Shown in pieces: positions 10,404 through 19,336 of a DNA stretch of 30,532 nucleotides. Location: the NCBI GenBank assembly GCA_003427395.1, contig BFEA01000071.1:3152998-3183529 (forward strand), in the 5' to 3' direction. Position 1 is the first letter of the stretch. Each line of letters starts with the position of its first letter. Under the pieces are notes generated by a model. It did no database searches, was not told the origin of the DNA, and was given only the letters and a program-made list of their open reading frames with translations. The position numbers and the translations under genes were made by a program. This DNA comes from Chara braunii (lineage: Eukaryota; Streptophyta; Charophyceae; Charales; Characeae).

Positions 10404-11852
10404 GTGGAAGCAGTTGGTCGAAATATTTGGTTGCGAGGCGAAAGAGGAATTTCAGGTGATTCCTACAACAACTCAGACGTGGCCGATCTTTTGGAACCCC
10501 CTCGCACATTATACGAGGGTACACTGTCCCTCCGAGTGAGGTATCAGCAGATGAACCAATACTTGGATCTCTCCGTCTCCCTTCCCCGATCACTACTCAT
10601 GCAGGGAGTCGTGATCGCTTTGATAAAAGAAAAGGTAGAAGCCCCGATCACCGACGTTCCGGATCTCATGCAAGAAATGACGGAATTAACGGGAATCGAA
10701 ATAGCCAAAAGAATCGATGACCGTGAAACAGATGCCGAAATTGAAGAAACCGAAATTATCAGTCCCGCAGAATCACAGATGATCGCTAGCGTCTTTTCGG
10801 TCCGAACTAGCAGTTCAATGTTTTCCAACGTCCACAACAGGCGATCGCAAAGATTGGAGCGGATTGACACGCCTCTGAGCTCGGGAAATAATACGATAAT
10901 CGCCATGCCCAATCATGTCCCTAAGGATGTCCGAGAATCCCTGATTAACGTATTGCATGGCTATGCTGACGTACTGAGTATGGATGACAGCGATATCGGG
11001 CTATCTACTGTAATTGAGCACGCGATCCTTACGGGTGATCATCCACCCATCAGTTGCGCTCCGTATGGATACTCACCGACACAGAGAGCCGCCGCGTTAA
11101 ATAGAATCAAGGAATTCGAAGCTAATGGGTGGATTGAGCCCGCTATCGGACCATGGTCATTTCCAATAGTGATTGTGCCAAAGAAAGCAGAAGGAATCCG
11201 CATCTGTATTGATTACCGAAAACTGAACGATATCCCGATTAAAGATGTGTATCCTCTTCCCCGGATTGATGAATTGTTGGATGCTATTGGTGGTGCTCGA
11301 TTCTTTAGCAAATTTGATATTCGACATGGATTCCCCCATCTTCTGGTTCGAAAAGAAGACTGCCCGAAAACGGCGTTCATTCTTTTCGAAGGAACTTGGC
11401 AATGGGTCAGATGTCCGATGAGGATTTGCAATGCCCCAGCCACGTTTCAGCGCGCGATGAATATGACCTTCCAGAATTTCATGCGAAAAACGTGGCTGGC
11501 GCAAAGCATAATCAATTACTTTGTGATTGTATACATGGATGATATCCTTGTGTTCTCTACTTCCTATGAGGGACACGTGCAGCACATTGAATGGGCACTA
11601 CACGCACTCAAGGACGCAGGGTTCAAGGTGGCACTTGAAAAATGCCAGTTTTTCCTCACGAAAATCTCCTTCCTCGGCCACGTCGTCACGAGCCAGGGGT
11701 TGCAACCAGATCCCCAGAAGGTGACAACAGTGAAAGACGCGCCTGTACCGACTTCCATAACGCAGGTCCGCGCCTTTTTGGGTTTGGCGTCGTATTATCG
11801 AGGTTCGTCAAGGGATTTGCAGCGATCGCGGGACCACTCACGAATCTACTGA
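10404..11852 (+). pseudogene. pol: Reverse transcriptase of element 2
   Basis: Ty3-type RT. Seen in order: ICIDYRKLNDIPIKDVYPLPRI, then FSKFDIRHGF with the first catalytic Asp, NAPATFQRAMN, and YMDD at 11532-11543 inside VIVYMDDILVFS, then LGHVVTSQGL and VRAFLGLASYYR. Two oddities: the usual MPFGL box reads CPMRIC, and about nine extra residues sit between TFQ and YMDD. The first roughly 20 codons overlap the end of the protease frame and are likely not native; the homologous join is near 10450. Near 11801 the frame changes by one base (TATTATCGAGG lacks a base expected between Tyr-Tyr-Arg and the following Phe). Confidence 0.88.
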
Positions 11853-12433
11853 AAAAGGATCAACTGTTGATGTGGACCCCACAGTGCGATCGGGCTTTCA
11901 GAGAACTCAAGGCGGCCCTGATTTCGGCCCCAGTTCTCATAAGGCCGGACCCAGGGAAGCCCTTTGTTCTCATAACCGATTGGCAGCCGGAGGCGGTTTC
12001 TGCAATTTTGGCTCAGGTGGGACCCGACGGTCTCGAACACGTGGTGGAATACACATCTAAGACGGTGCCGACCTGCAAGCGCAACTACGCGGCCCCGGCG
12101 GGAGAATGTTACGCAGCCTTATGGGGGATCAGCCACTTCCGAGCATATATGTACGGTCAAAAGTTTACATTGGTAACGGATCACGAACCGCTATTGGCGT
12201 TGAAGAAATCCAAGGATTACTCGGGTATGATCGGACGATGGGCCACCATCGTGCAGAGCAAGGACTTTGACATCCGTCATCGGAAGCACGAGAGACACGG
12301 GAATGCTGACGGGTTGACACGACTGCACCGACCTGAGAAGGTCCTCAAGACCGAAGAAGTGATTCTGTGGAACGAGCCGGAGGAGGCAAGTGGACCGCGA
12401 TACGGACAGGTGGAAATTCTGTCAAAGGAGTGA
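11801..12433 (+). pseudogene. pol: RNase H of element 2
   Basis: It follows RT after a one-base frame change. Motifs: FVKGFAAIAGPLTNLLKK, then VLITDWQPEAVSAILAQVG (first acidic residue present, Ser/Ala replaced by Trp-Gln), PAGECYAALWGI with the conserved Glu, LVTDHEPLLAL, and HGNADGLTR with the last Asp. The frame ends at TGA 12431-12433. The next open frame, containing the finger and integrase, overlaps this end and is shifted by one base. Confidence 0.88.
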
Positions 12434-12498
12434 GTGACACGTGGCCCCGCTCTGACCTCTCTGCAGCCCTGATCACTCTCTCCCCCCCTTCTCTCATA

Positions 12499-13803
12499 AT
12501 GGCTACCCCACCTGTCTCTGTGACCCCTTCTTCCCCTGCTGATTCCGGCCCTCTCGCAAGCTCGGCCTTCTTTGCCACCCTTCCCGACAGATTCTACTAT
12601 TTTTGCACGTGTATCACACGGGTATATGGGGTGAATTATCATCCTTTTGAGACCGGATTCGTAGAATGGGTAAGCTGTGCCACGTGTGTCAATCGTGCAC
12701 ACGGTGCATGTGTTCGATATCGAACAAGTAGTAGGGAATGGAAATGCCCTCTGTGTAGGACGGACAAACTACCTACTGAGGTTTGATTCGAGGCTGCCCG
12801 TACGGATGGCCCTGAATACGACGAGAAATACCGACGGGCGGAGGTCTGGACGGATAAAATCCTATTGGCTAAGCTGGTTGGGTTACCCTTGGACCATCTC
12901 ACTATGCACGACAGACGTCGGGCTACAGAGAGATCTCGGGATTACCGATGGATCAACGGTCACCTAGAAAAGCGTAAAACTGACGGATCGGGACTATGGT
13001 TGACGGTTCCCCATCCTTTTCAGAGATATGACTGGACTAGGTCCGCGCACGAGGAACAGGCCGCTCATTTTGCGATACGCGTCACCGAGGCAACTATCGA
13101 TCAAAATCGATGGTTCTGGTCCAATATCCGCGATGATGTGAAGCACGTGGTCGCTAACTGTCTAGTATGTGTTGCCGACCGCGCGCCCCTTCGGGGGCCG
13201 AATACGATAGTTCCAACGGAGATAGAACGGCCCTTTCAGCGGGTCAGTATGGATACGACTGACATAGACGTGCCACCTGGCCCCAACCGTTGCGAATACT
13301 CCATCCTCTTGGTATTGATTGATCATTTCTCGAAGTATATCGAAGTCTACCCGTGTAGAACCCGAAAGGCCGCAGAAATAGCCACATACATCGATCGGTT
13401 TCTCTATACTCACCTCGATACAGAAGAAATTCTAACCGACAATGGGTCCGAGTTCAAAGGTGAGGTAGAGGAATTACTCGCACGAAGAGGCATTACGCTT
13501 CGACATACGGCACCCCACGTTTCCAAGTCCAACGGGTTGGCCGAAAATGCCAATCGAATGATTAAGATTGCCCTCCGAAGAAATCTAGCGGCGAGTGACA
13601 CGCATCCTTGGCCCGAGATCGTATATCAGATCGTCGGAATTCACCGGGCCACCCCCCATGAATCCACGGGGTTCACCCCCTTCCAGCTTCGAACCAATAG
13701 CCTCCCCTGTGTCGATTACCGGGCAACTCGGAAATTGCCGAAGCAGGGGGTAGAGACACGCGTGCCGCCCTTAAGGCCAAGGCCAAAAGGTATGCCGATT
13801 TAA
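12499..13803 (+). pseudogene. pol: PHD-like finger fused to integrase (HHCC and DDE core), element 2
   Basis: One frame from ATG 12499, interrupted only by TGA 12784 (CGA before one C-to-T change). Residues 36-86 form a C4HC3 finger (separate entry). After the stop come about 85 residues of linker and the integrase zinc domain (SAHEEQAAHFAIR, then CLVC). The catalytic core has Asp at 13252 (SMDTTDI), Asp at 13438 (LTDNGSEF) and Glu at 13543 (NGLAENANR), giving D-x61-D-x34-E. Integrase joins cDNA to host chromatin; a histone-reading finger ahead of it would be a natural targeting module, but that is inference. The frame changes again near 13700-13730 before the C-terminal domain. Confidence 0.85.
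12604..12756 (+). other. PHD-finger-like C4HC3 zinc module
   Basis: Ligands in order: Cys 12604, Cys 12610, Cys 12676, Cys 12685, His 12700, Cys 12709, Cys 12745, Cys 12754. Spacing is C-x1-C-x21-C-x2-C-x4-H-x2-C-x11-C-x2-C, with Trp two residues before the seventh ligand (EWKCPLC), as in PHD fingers. The histidine in fifth place argues for PHD rather than RING. PHD fingers usually read histone H3 tails; whether the binding residues are present cannot be told here. Confidence 0.75.
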
Positions 13804-14234
13804 TGGAGAGGGCCGTGCCTAAATTGGCCCGGAAGAGACAGAAAATGACCGAANTGGCCCACGGTAGACANGTCNGTAGCTACGAGGCTCGGAATGGAAA
13901 TGCGGGCCCACAACACCAATATAAGTTAGGGGACCTGGTGCAAGTACGCAAATGTGCANGCGACCGTAAACTCGNTCCCAAGTTTTCTGGTTGTTTCCGC
14001 GTCGTCGAACTCGGTCCCAACGGTGCCAACACGGTGCGCATCGCGCCCGAGGCAAGCGCCAGCCATAGCTCTGTCCCCATCGTCCGCCATACCTCTTATA
14101 TCCGTCTCCTCCCTCCCTCCGACATCCCTCCATCTCCCTCGTCCGCTGACGAAGAGGACAAAGACAATCTAGTTCCCGCTCCGCTCTCTCCCTCCTGCTC
14201 CCCTGCTTCATCTTCTTCCCCGTCCTCGCCATGA
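13715..14234 (+). pseudogene. pol: Integrase C-terminal domain of element 2
   Basis: The frame continues integrase after a shift (AALKAKAKRYADLM, a typical helix before the C-terminal domain), then YKLGDLVQVRK and PKFSGCFRVVELGPNG, an SH3-like DNA-binding fold with the GPF motif changed to GCF, then VRHTSYIRLLP. The last 45 residues are a Ser/Pro/acidic low-complexity tail. Four N bases (13855-13976) leave residues unknown. The TGA stop at 14232 overlaps the next start codon (ATGA). Confidence 0.82.
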
Positions 14235-14710
14235 GTTTCATCACAGAGCGAGCTCTTGGCGATCATCTGCTGCAGCCACGTGGCTACATCTCCGAGATCC
14301 GGCAAGTTCGTCATCCGCGGCTTAGTTCTGATCTGCGAAGGGTAGCGCGGTTTTTCTGCACCGAGGGGGTGTGTGCCGCTGCTGCTTTTCGATTCGCCGG
14401 GAGTCAGCAAGCGGTGGTCTTGGCCGAAGTGGTGGCTCTTCATCGACGAGCGGCTCCCGGGACGAGCCACGTCACTACGGTCGCTGCTTTCAGTGGCGAC
14501 ATCAGCACGATCAGCCCACTGCGGCATACCGCGATCCTGACCTCCTTGCGAGAGTGGGCGCAGCAGGTGTCGACTGATTGGCATCACGGTCTCGCGCGTC
14601 CAGGGTACAATCTATTCCCGACATCCGAGACGGACTTCGCCATTTGCACTTCTCCGCGCCAGCCAGCAGTCGCGCTCCCCGCTCTCATCCCCTTCCAACG
14701 CCCCCAATGA
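14231..14710 (+). CDS. Accessory ORF A downstream of pol (159 aa, unknown)
   Basis: The start codon overlaps the pol stop as ATGA, and its own stop overlaps the next start in the same way. The product begins MSFITERALGDHLLQPRGY and looks globular, with an Ala/Val-rich middle and no clear membrane segment or recognisable motif. I do not recognise a family. Its position, between integrase and the 3' LTR in sense, is where env or other third genes lie in LTR elements. It could also be a pol extension broken by single-base deletions. Confidence 0.5.
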   Translation: MSFITERALGDHLLQPRGYISEIRQVRHPRLSSDLRRVARFFCTEGVCAAAAFRFAGSQQAVVLAEVVALHRRAAPGTSHVTTVAAFSGDISTISPLRHTAILTSLREWAQQVSTDWHHGLARPGYNLFPTSETDFAICTSPRQPAVALPALIPFQRPQ

Positions 14711-15740
14711 ACCGCGCCGCTCCCCTCGCTCCTCTCTCCACCTTCGGTCTCCCCTCCTTTTCCCCCACCTTCTGGCAATCCGATCTCCATCCTCGCCTTT
14801 CTTTCTCCCTCGAGCCTCTCGCCGTTCCGCTCCACGATCTTGGACATTGGCGGCTGTGGCGCGAGACTTTTGTCGATCTATCTGTGTGCTTGTCTCGAGT
14901 GCAGGTGACGTGGACGCGGACCAGTGAGCAGCCTGCGTGCATCGAGTACCTGGAGCTGTTGATTCTGCAGGCTTGGAAAACGGACATGGAAGGCGATCTT
15001 CTCGGCTTCCTCTTCGGATCGGTGCGGCCAGGCCATCGCCAGCCTATCGTTCAAGAACTCATCGTCCCGCTCGCGCAATTGGCTGACGATCTCCCCCTCG
15101 ACATCGTTTCGCAAAGCGACGACAGCCCCGCTCCGCACGTCATCACGCGGACATTGGCACCGTACCTCCAGTGGACCGCTTGCTTGGAGGAACCTGGGAG
15201 TGATAGCACCCTGCCATCACGACAGGAATACCTGAAGCCGTACGGGATCATCGATCACGCCTTCTATCCGAAGGAGCCCGAGGCGCCTGAAGGAGAAGAG
15301 GAAGCCACTGAAGAAGAGGGCGACGCCGATGAAGAAACGTCCGAAGAGGGGAGCAGAGTGAGGAGGAGGAGGGGCTAGAAGAAGAAGACGAAGAGGAGGA
15401 AGCCGGATCGGAGTGGAAGGATTTGTTGGAGGAAGCGGCGCGCACGGGCACGGAGGCGGAAGATCCCGAAGCGGCACGAAGAAGGGAAGAGATCGCCGCC
15501 AGGGAAAACCAGCTGGAGATCGCCAGCGGGGCGAGCCTGTGCATCAACGACGATCCAACCAGTGATCCAGAGCCCCCCGAGCCCGAAGATGGCGGATCAG
15601 CAACCGCGGCTCCGGGCACATCGCGACGGAGACGGAGTCGATCCCCCTCCCCCCCCACCCCAACCCGTCCCCCAGTTCGTCCACGTACCGATGCGGGGAA
15701 TCGGCCTTCGTCCCTGGCCGTTATCACGCCGTCCCCTTGA
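14707..15740 (+). pseudogene. Accessory ORF B (about 345 codons, unknown, acidic tail, one frame change)
   Basis: ATG 14707 overlaps the stop of ORF A (ATGA). The first 150 residues look globular (PLHDLGHWRLWRETFVDLSV, then YLELLILQAW and DLLGFLFGSV). The rest becomes strongly Glu-rich. The first frame ends at TAG 15376, but the acidic run continues without a break in the next frame from about 15345, then an Arg/Ser-Pro-rich tail to TGA 15738. One missing base near 15345 explains this. No known family is recognised. Low-complexity acidic and RS-like tails may mediate protein or RNA contacts, but that is a guess. Confidence 0.5.
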
Positions 15741-16188
15741 TTACCTCACCCCTTGCTAGATCTCTACCCCCGTCACCTTCCCTCGCAACCCCTTCCCTCC
15801 CAATACTTTTGAGCACTTTTACTCCACCCGTCTCACAGTCACCGTCCATCCCAGCCCCTCCCTTCAAGCCGCGAACCCCACGTTCTGTCTACACGTCCTC
15901 CTGTTCAGTGTCGTGTGGCAACAAAGTAACGCAGTAGAAGTCTACTGCGTAATCACCGGGACCATCCCCTCGTGTCGCCATCACGAGCAGTTTCGCGCGG
16001 CACTCTTCCGCACCTTCTCCACCCTCTACCCTGACTACCTCGCCTCCCTCCCTCACAGCGGCGATCGGTTTCCCCGCTTTCACCGAATCATCCGCTACGA
16101 AGAGCCCCCGATCACGGAGGAAGGGATGAACCGATACTTACCCCCACTCCTCCCCCAACCCTCCCCGTCGACACCCCTCCATGTATAA
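15589..16188 (+). pseudogene. Accessory ORF C (about 199 codons, unknown, one internal TAG)
   Basis: It starts at ATG 15589 (MADQQPRLRAHRDGDG), overlapping the end of ORF B in another frame by about 150 bases. It has a Pro run followed by PQFVHVPMRGIGLRPWPL. TAG 15757 interrupts it (a CAG before one C-to-T change). The second half looks like a folded domain (FEHFYSTRLTVTVHPS, then FCLHVLLFSVVWQQ and VEVYCVITGTIPS, then HEQFRAALFRTF). It ends TAA at 16186, overlapping the next ATG as TAATG. No family is recognised. Confidence 0.5.
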
Positions 16189-16412
16189 TGTTTACTTCCC
16201 CATCCCCACACGACGTTGAGTGCCACGAGTCCCCCGAGCGGTATGAATCAGCAGTTTTCGCGAAGATCACGCCATTGATGATGACGTCAACTTACGCTCT
16301 GATTCGATCGACTGCGCTGGACTGGGGGTGCAGAATATATGGAGATCTGATGGACCATGATGGTGCCACCTGGATGATCTCCGAAGCTCGAAGGACAGGG
16401 GGTTGCATATGA
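16188..16412 (+). CDS. Small accessory ORF D (74 aa, doubtful)
   Basis: ATG shares one base with the stop of ORF C (TAATG), an arrangement known to support termination-reinitiation in some retrotransposons. The product begins MFTSPSPHDVECHESPERY and is unremarkable, with no motif. It may be chance. Confidence 0.3.
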   Translation: MFTSPSPHDVECHESPERYESAVFAKITPLMMTSTYALIRSTALDWGCRIYGDLMDHDGATWMISEARRTGGCI

Positions 16413-16624
16413 CAGGGCTGCAGAGAGCAGGATCCGAAACCGCACGAGCCGGCGCGATCCACAAAGATCTTGCCACGGATGTTGTCGCCATCTCATCATG
16501 CTGATCCAAGCTCCTACTTCGCCTTGCTTCTTCGTTCCTTGTACTTCTTCCTGTTTCTTCGTCCCCTCCCTTTGTTCAAGCTTTCATGCAATTAGGAGAT
16601 CGCACAATTTTGGAACCCCCTGCG

Positions 16625-16640
16625 CGTCACATATGTGACG
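16625..16640. other. Perfect 16-bp palindrome with two TGACG cores
   Basis: CGTCACATATGTGACG is self-complementary and contains TGACG in both orientations, a core seen in plant bZIP (as-1/CRE-like) sites. It lies in the 3' region of element 2. A regulatory role is inference. Confidence 0.45.
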
Positions 16641-16935
16641 AACTACTTCCCGACCCCGCGCTATCTTTCGTACCCCCTTGGCCCAATACCCCCTTGGGCC
16701 CTTGTGTACCATACCGACCCCACAAAACCCTCGTCGCTTTTCTTGATTTCAGGCGCCTTGTTTGGGCCCCCATTTTTCGGAAGAAGCTATTGATTTTTGG
16801 AATTCTGCCTTTTTTGCAATTCGGGAAATGCACGGGAAATTTCGCGCGCCTTAGCGAGCGCACTGGGAATCGGGCTCGACAGTTAGGAATTACGGAATAA
16901 GCGGAGCCCGACGTATCTTTTTCCTTGCATGAATG

Positions 16936-16955
16936 TTCTCCGTCACGTCGGAGAA
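16936..16955. other. Short hairpin
   Basis: TTCTCCG and CGGAGAA form a perfect 7-bp stem with a 6-base loop. No T tract follows, so this is not an obvious terminator. Confidence 0.4.
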
Positions 16956-17330
16956 AACTCTAGGAATTTTGCGAGAATACGGATAGGCATAGGACTTTCT
17001 TTTCCCGCGTCGACTTTCGCGCGTGGATATGGTGATTTTAATTTTTAAACCGGTGTAGGATATAGGCAAGCTGTAATTGTTTCGGTGCCTTTTTCTCTTG
17101 CTGTCGGCACCGCGCATGCGAGCATCCTCCTCCTTATTTCCCGCGCCATCCCCCGCACTCTCCCTTCCTTCTCTTCTCCTTCTCCTATCGCAACTGTTTT
17201 TCCCTCTCTGCTTTTTTGCGCGCTTGCTTCCCTTTCTTGATCGACTGAATCTTGGACTCGTCTCGCGCTGCTTCTCGCGCTTCATCTCTTCCCGCTCATC
17301 GACCTTGGCTCACGAAGCCCGGTTGATCCT

Positions 17331-17540
17331 CCAATCACCCCGGCTCACCAATCAGACGCGTTGAGTAAGAGGATCTTCCTATTGCGCGACGAATCTGATT
17401 GGCCGACCATTGGGTTCTGAAGGATCAACATGGCTTCTGCAGCGCGCTCCCCGCTAAGTCTCCTCCTCCTGCCTCTTCTCTTACACCTCGACTTTCCCCC
17501 TGCCTTCTCCCTCCCTTATCCTCCTTCTCACAACTATAAA
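17331..17540 (+). promoter_or_regulatory. Promoter-like block: CCAAT boxes and TATA box
   Basis: CCAAT occurs at 17331 and 17348, its inverse ATTGG at 17398 and 17409, and a CTATAAAT box at 17534-17541. Order and spacing suit a Pol II promoter firing rightward near 17565. This may be the U3 promoter of the element or an internal promoter for sequence running into the 3' LTR. No experimental support can be seen. Confidence 0.45.
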
Positions 17541-18441
17541 TTTTGCAAGCGCGTCCGCAAAGCCCTCTTACGTTCTCGACTCCCAAGCTAGCTTCCGGGA
17601 AGCAGTGGCTAGGCGAAGTGTTTGTGCGAGTCGGAAAGTCCTGTCGGGCTGACGATAGGCTGGCTGGTTGCGTGCTTGATCGCCACGACGGACTGTGGGA
17701 TCTGGGCGAACCGCGTCGAGTTTGCGTCAGCGGGGTGACGATCGCAGTCACGGAAGTTGGCATGCGACGGTCGGGATCGTCCGTGCGGGTATGAGGATCG
17801 TTGATTGGAGTTGAGTGAGTGACTGGCCCGGGGCCATATTGGAAATTCAGGGCGAAAGCGCCTTTGTTGTTGCGGATCTTTATCTTCTGGTGTGAGTGCA
17901 CGGCTGCAATGCTGAATGTCCTCTTTCAGATCTCCGTATCTCCTGTCTCGACATCTCCCCCTCCCTTTGAGTTGAATGACGTTGTGTCGTGAGTTGTCCT
18001 CCCCGTGAATAAGAATGACTCTATGTGTTTTCCTGTGCGAATGAACTTCTTCCAGAACTCTTCCATTAGTGAATGGTGGATGCTTGTGTACAGTTTTCTC
18101 GGTTGATTTCTGACCTGTGCACCTCTGGTCATTTTCGCACCTTCCGCAGTGGATGTATGTATGTAGATGCTCGTCTTTTTGCATTGATTAGACTTGACGC
18201 TCGATGGCATTTTGTTTGAGAATGCAAGAATGTTTAGATTTGTGGCTCTGAATGCACTGCGCATGCTATCTGCCTTATGTTGTACGACGTCTGCAACCGA
18301 TATACAGGGCAGCCTCGAGAAACAAGGTGCCTCGGATCAACGCCGCGTCGTCTTACTAAACCCGAGTCGCGGGTCGGTCCCTCAGTTAAGTGCATGATCA
18401 AAACTGATAAGCGCCCCCTCTCTCGTGTCGAAAAGAATTGA

Positions 18442-18882
18442 TTGGTTGTCGTTTTTTTTTATGACGTCTCGGGGTTTTTGCAATTGATTGATATGTGGAC
18501 TGACGAACGCCCTTCGATCGGGCGCCAGCCTCCCGTATCTCCCGTGCCGACGCGACCTTTTCCTTACGACGAGGAAAGGACACGTGTATGCGAGTGGGAC
18601 GTACGAGAAGTTGTCGCACGGATCGGCGGACGGTATTACTTCCCTCCCAAAAATCGTTGCTCAGGATTTGTGGATGCTGGATTTGTCATTATCGATACTC
18701 ACTTTCCGCCTTACTCGGTATTATTGCCCTTTAACAAGTTGATCGTCATTCCGTGGACGACAGTGGAACCCCACTGGCCTCGCACCCTGTGCACTGAGTG
18801 CCAGCGTTTCGAGCGCTACGAATCCAAGGGCTTTCACTACCGTATACGGAACGACGACGAACATAGAGAAAGAGCCACATGA
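18442..18882 (+). CDS. ORF running into the 3' LTR (about 146 aa, unknown)
   Basis: The frame starts upstream of the LTR homology edge (18660) and continues 74 codons into the LTR. The first 30 codons are doubtful; from about 18510 the product looks protein-like (RPFPYDEERTRVCEWDV, VARIGGRYYFPPKN, then VIPWTTVEPHWPRTLCTECQ with a single CxxC). In the upstream LTR the same frame has TAA at a TTA codon, while the TGA that ends it here (18880) is CGA at 7628 in the upstream copy. The family is unknown. It could be an accessory gene overlapping the LTR or R/U5 sequence that is open by chance. Confidence 0.35.
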   Translation: MVVVFFYDVSGFLQLIDMWTDERPSIGRQPPVSPVPTRPFPYDEERTRVCEWDVREVVARIGGRYYFPPKNRCSGFVDAGFVIIDTHFPPYSVLLPFNKLIVIPWTTVEPHWPRTLCTECQRFERYESKGFHYRIRNDDEHRERAT

Positions 18883-19336
18883 CTGAGACCCTCCACGTCG
18901 GACTCAGAACTGACCAGCGAGCGACGCCGTGACTTAATACGCAAGCGAGACACGCGAAGCGTGCCGAAGCCTTTTNTCGGACTCAGAACTGACCAGCGAG
19001 CGACGCCGTGACTTAATACGCAAGCGAGACACGCGAAGCGTGCCGAAGCCTTTTTGCTCTAAACGAAGGGCTGTAGCACGGTGGGAAGTACGACAATACT
19101 TTTTGGATTAAGTTTGTATTCCTCTCTCCTTTCGCGCCGAATTCGCGCGCGCATTCTGCAACGCGCGAAAAGCAACCAACTCACTTCATCGGACCGTCAC
19201 GGGGGATTTCAGTTCTGTCTGTGTCCCCACACTCAATTTCCAAAAATCCTTGGCACACCCCCATCTTGCTGTTTTTCTGGGCCTCTTTTCCCCACACTCA
19301 GCACTCCGAACGGAAGACAGCACCGGGGCGTGAGGT
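18660..19336 (+). repeat. 3' LTR of element 2
   Basis: It aligns end to end with 7408-8084 with no gaps. Divergence is 18 of 677; 17 are transitions, 15 of them in CG or CHG context. The true LTR may start further left, because the upstream copy begins abruptly and neither edge shows TG. The right edge is followed by CGCGTCACCC, unlike the primer-site sequence after the upstream copy. Confidence 0.87.
18898..19055 (+). repeat. 79-bp tandem duplication in the 3' LTR
   Basis: Same two-unit structure as in the 5' LTR, with CACGC-GAA-GCGTG hairpins and an N at 18976, exactly homologous to the N at 7724. Confidence 0.9.

Larger units (their letters stand above)
9094..10539 (+). pseudogene. pol: Gag C-terminus and protease of element 2
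   Basis: After the zinc knuckle comes a linker of about 230 codons with a recent in-frame duplication (MLKKKQEDENEGE twice). The aspartic protease has an intact D-T-G at 9919-9927 within ALIDTGSSVVAIS and the second-lobe motif ILLGLPWAMAVGA. The frame stays open to 10539, but from about 10450 the homologous reading continues in another frame (10404-11852), so the last 30 codons of this frame are probably not native. The protease would release the mature Gag and Pol proteins. Confidence 0.85.
16413..18441 (+). other. Long 3' non-coding region of element 2
   Basis: No convincing sense gene. It contains a perfect 16-base palindrome, small hairpins, a promoter-like block near 17330-17540 and pyrimidine-rich tracts. 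An antisense frame of 191 codons (17609-18184) has no recognisable domain and is treated as chance. If the upstream LTR is truncated, part of this interval may really be the U3 end of the 3' LTR. Confidence 0.55.
7408..19336 (+). mobile_element. Large Ty3/gypsy LTR retrotransposon (element 2) with PHD-like finger and accessory ORFs
   Basis: Two direct LTR copies enclose about 10.6 kb. Inside are a tRNA-iMet-like primer site, Gag with a CCHC knuckle, protease, RT (YMDD), RNase H, a PHD-like C4HC3 finger, integrase, and then sense ORFs before the 3' LTR. RT-RNase H-integrase order defines Ty3/gypsy. The copy is damaged: several frame changes and three clear internal stops. LTR identity near 97% suggests a fairly young insertion. 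No target-site duplication is visible, and the upstream LTR looks truncated at its 5' side. Confidence 0.88.

Noticed and set aside
12428-12470. Short intron between RNase H and the PHD-like ORF (GTGAGT ... CTCTCTGCAG)
   Set aside because: The donor and acceptor look good but the intron would be only about 37 bases, too short for a plant intron.
12711-12726. 16-bp perfect palindrome TGTTCGATATCGAACA as an operator
   Set aside because: It lies inside the PHD-like coding region, and one such palindrome is roughly expected by chance in 30 kb.
17609-18184. Antisense 191-codon ORF in the 3' region of element 2
   Set aside because: No domain, biased His/Arg/Ser composition, and no promoter evidence. 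Antisense ORFs are known in plant LTR elements, but nothing here supports one.
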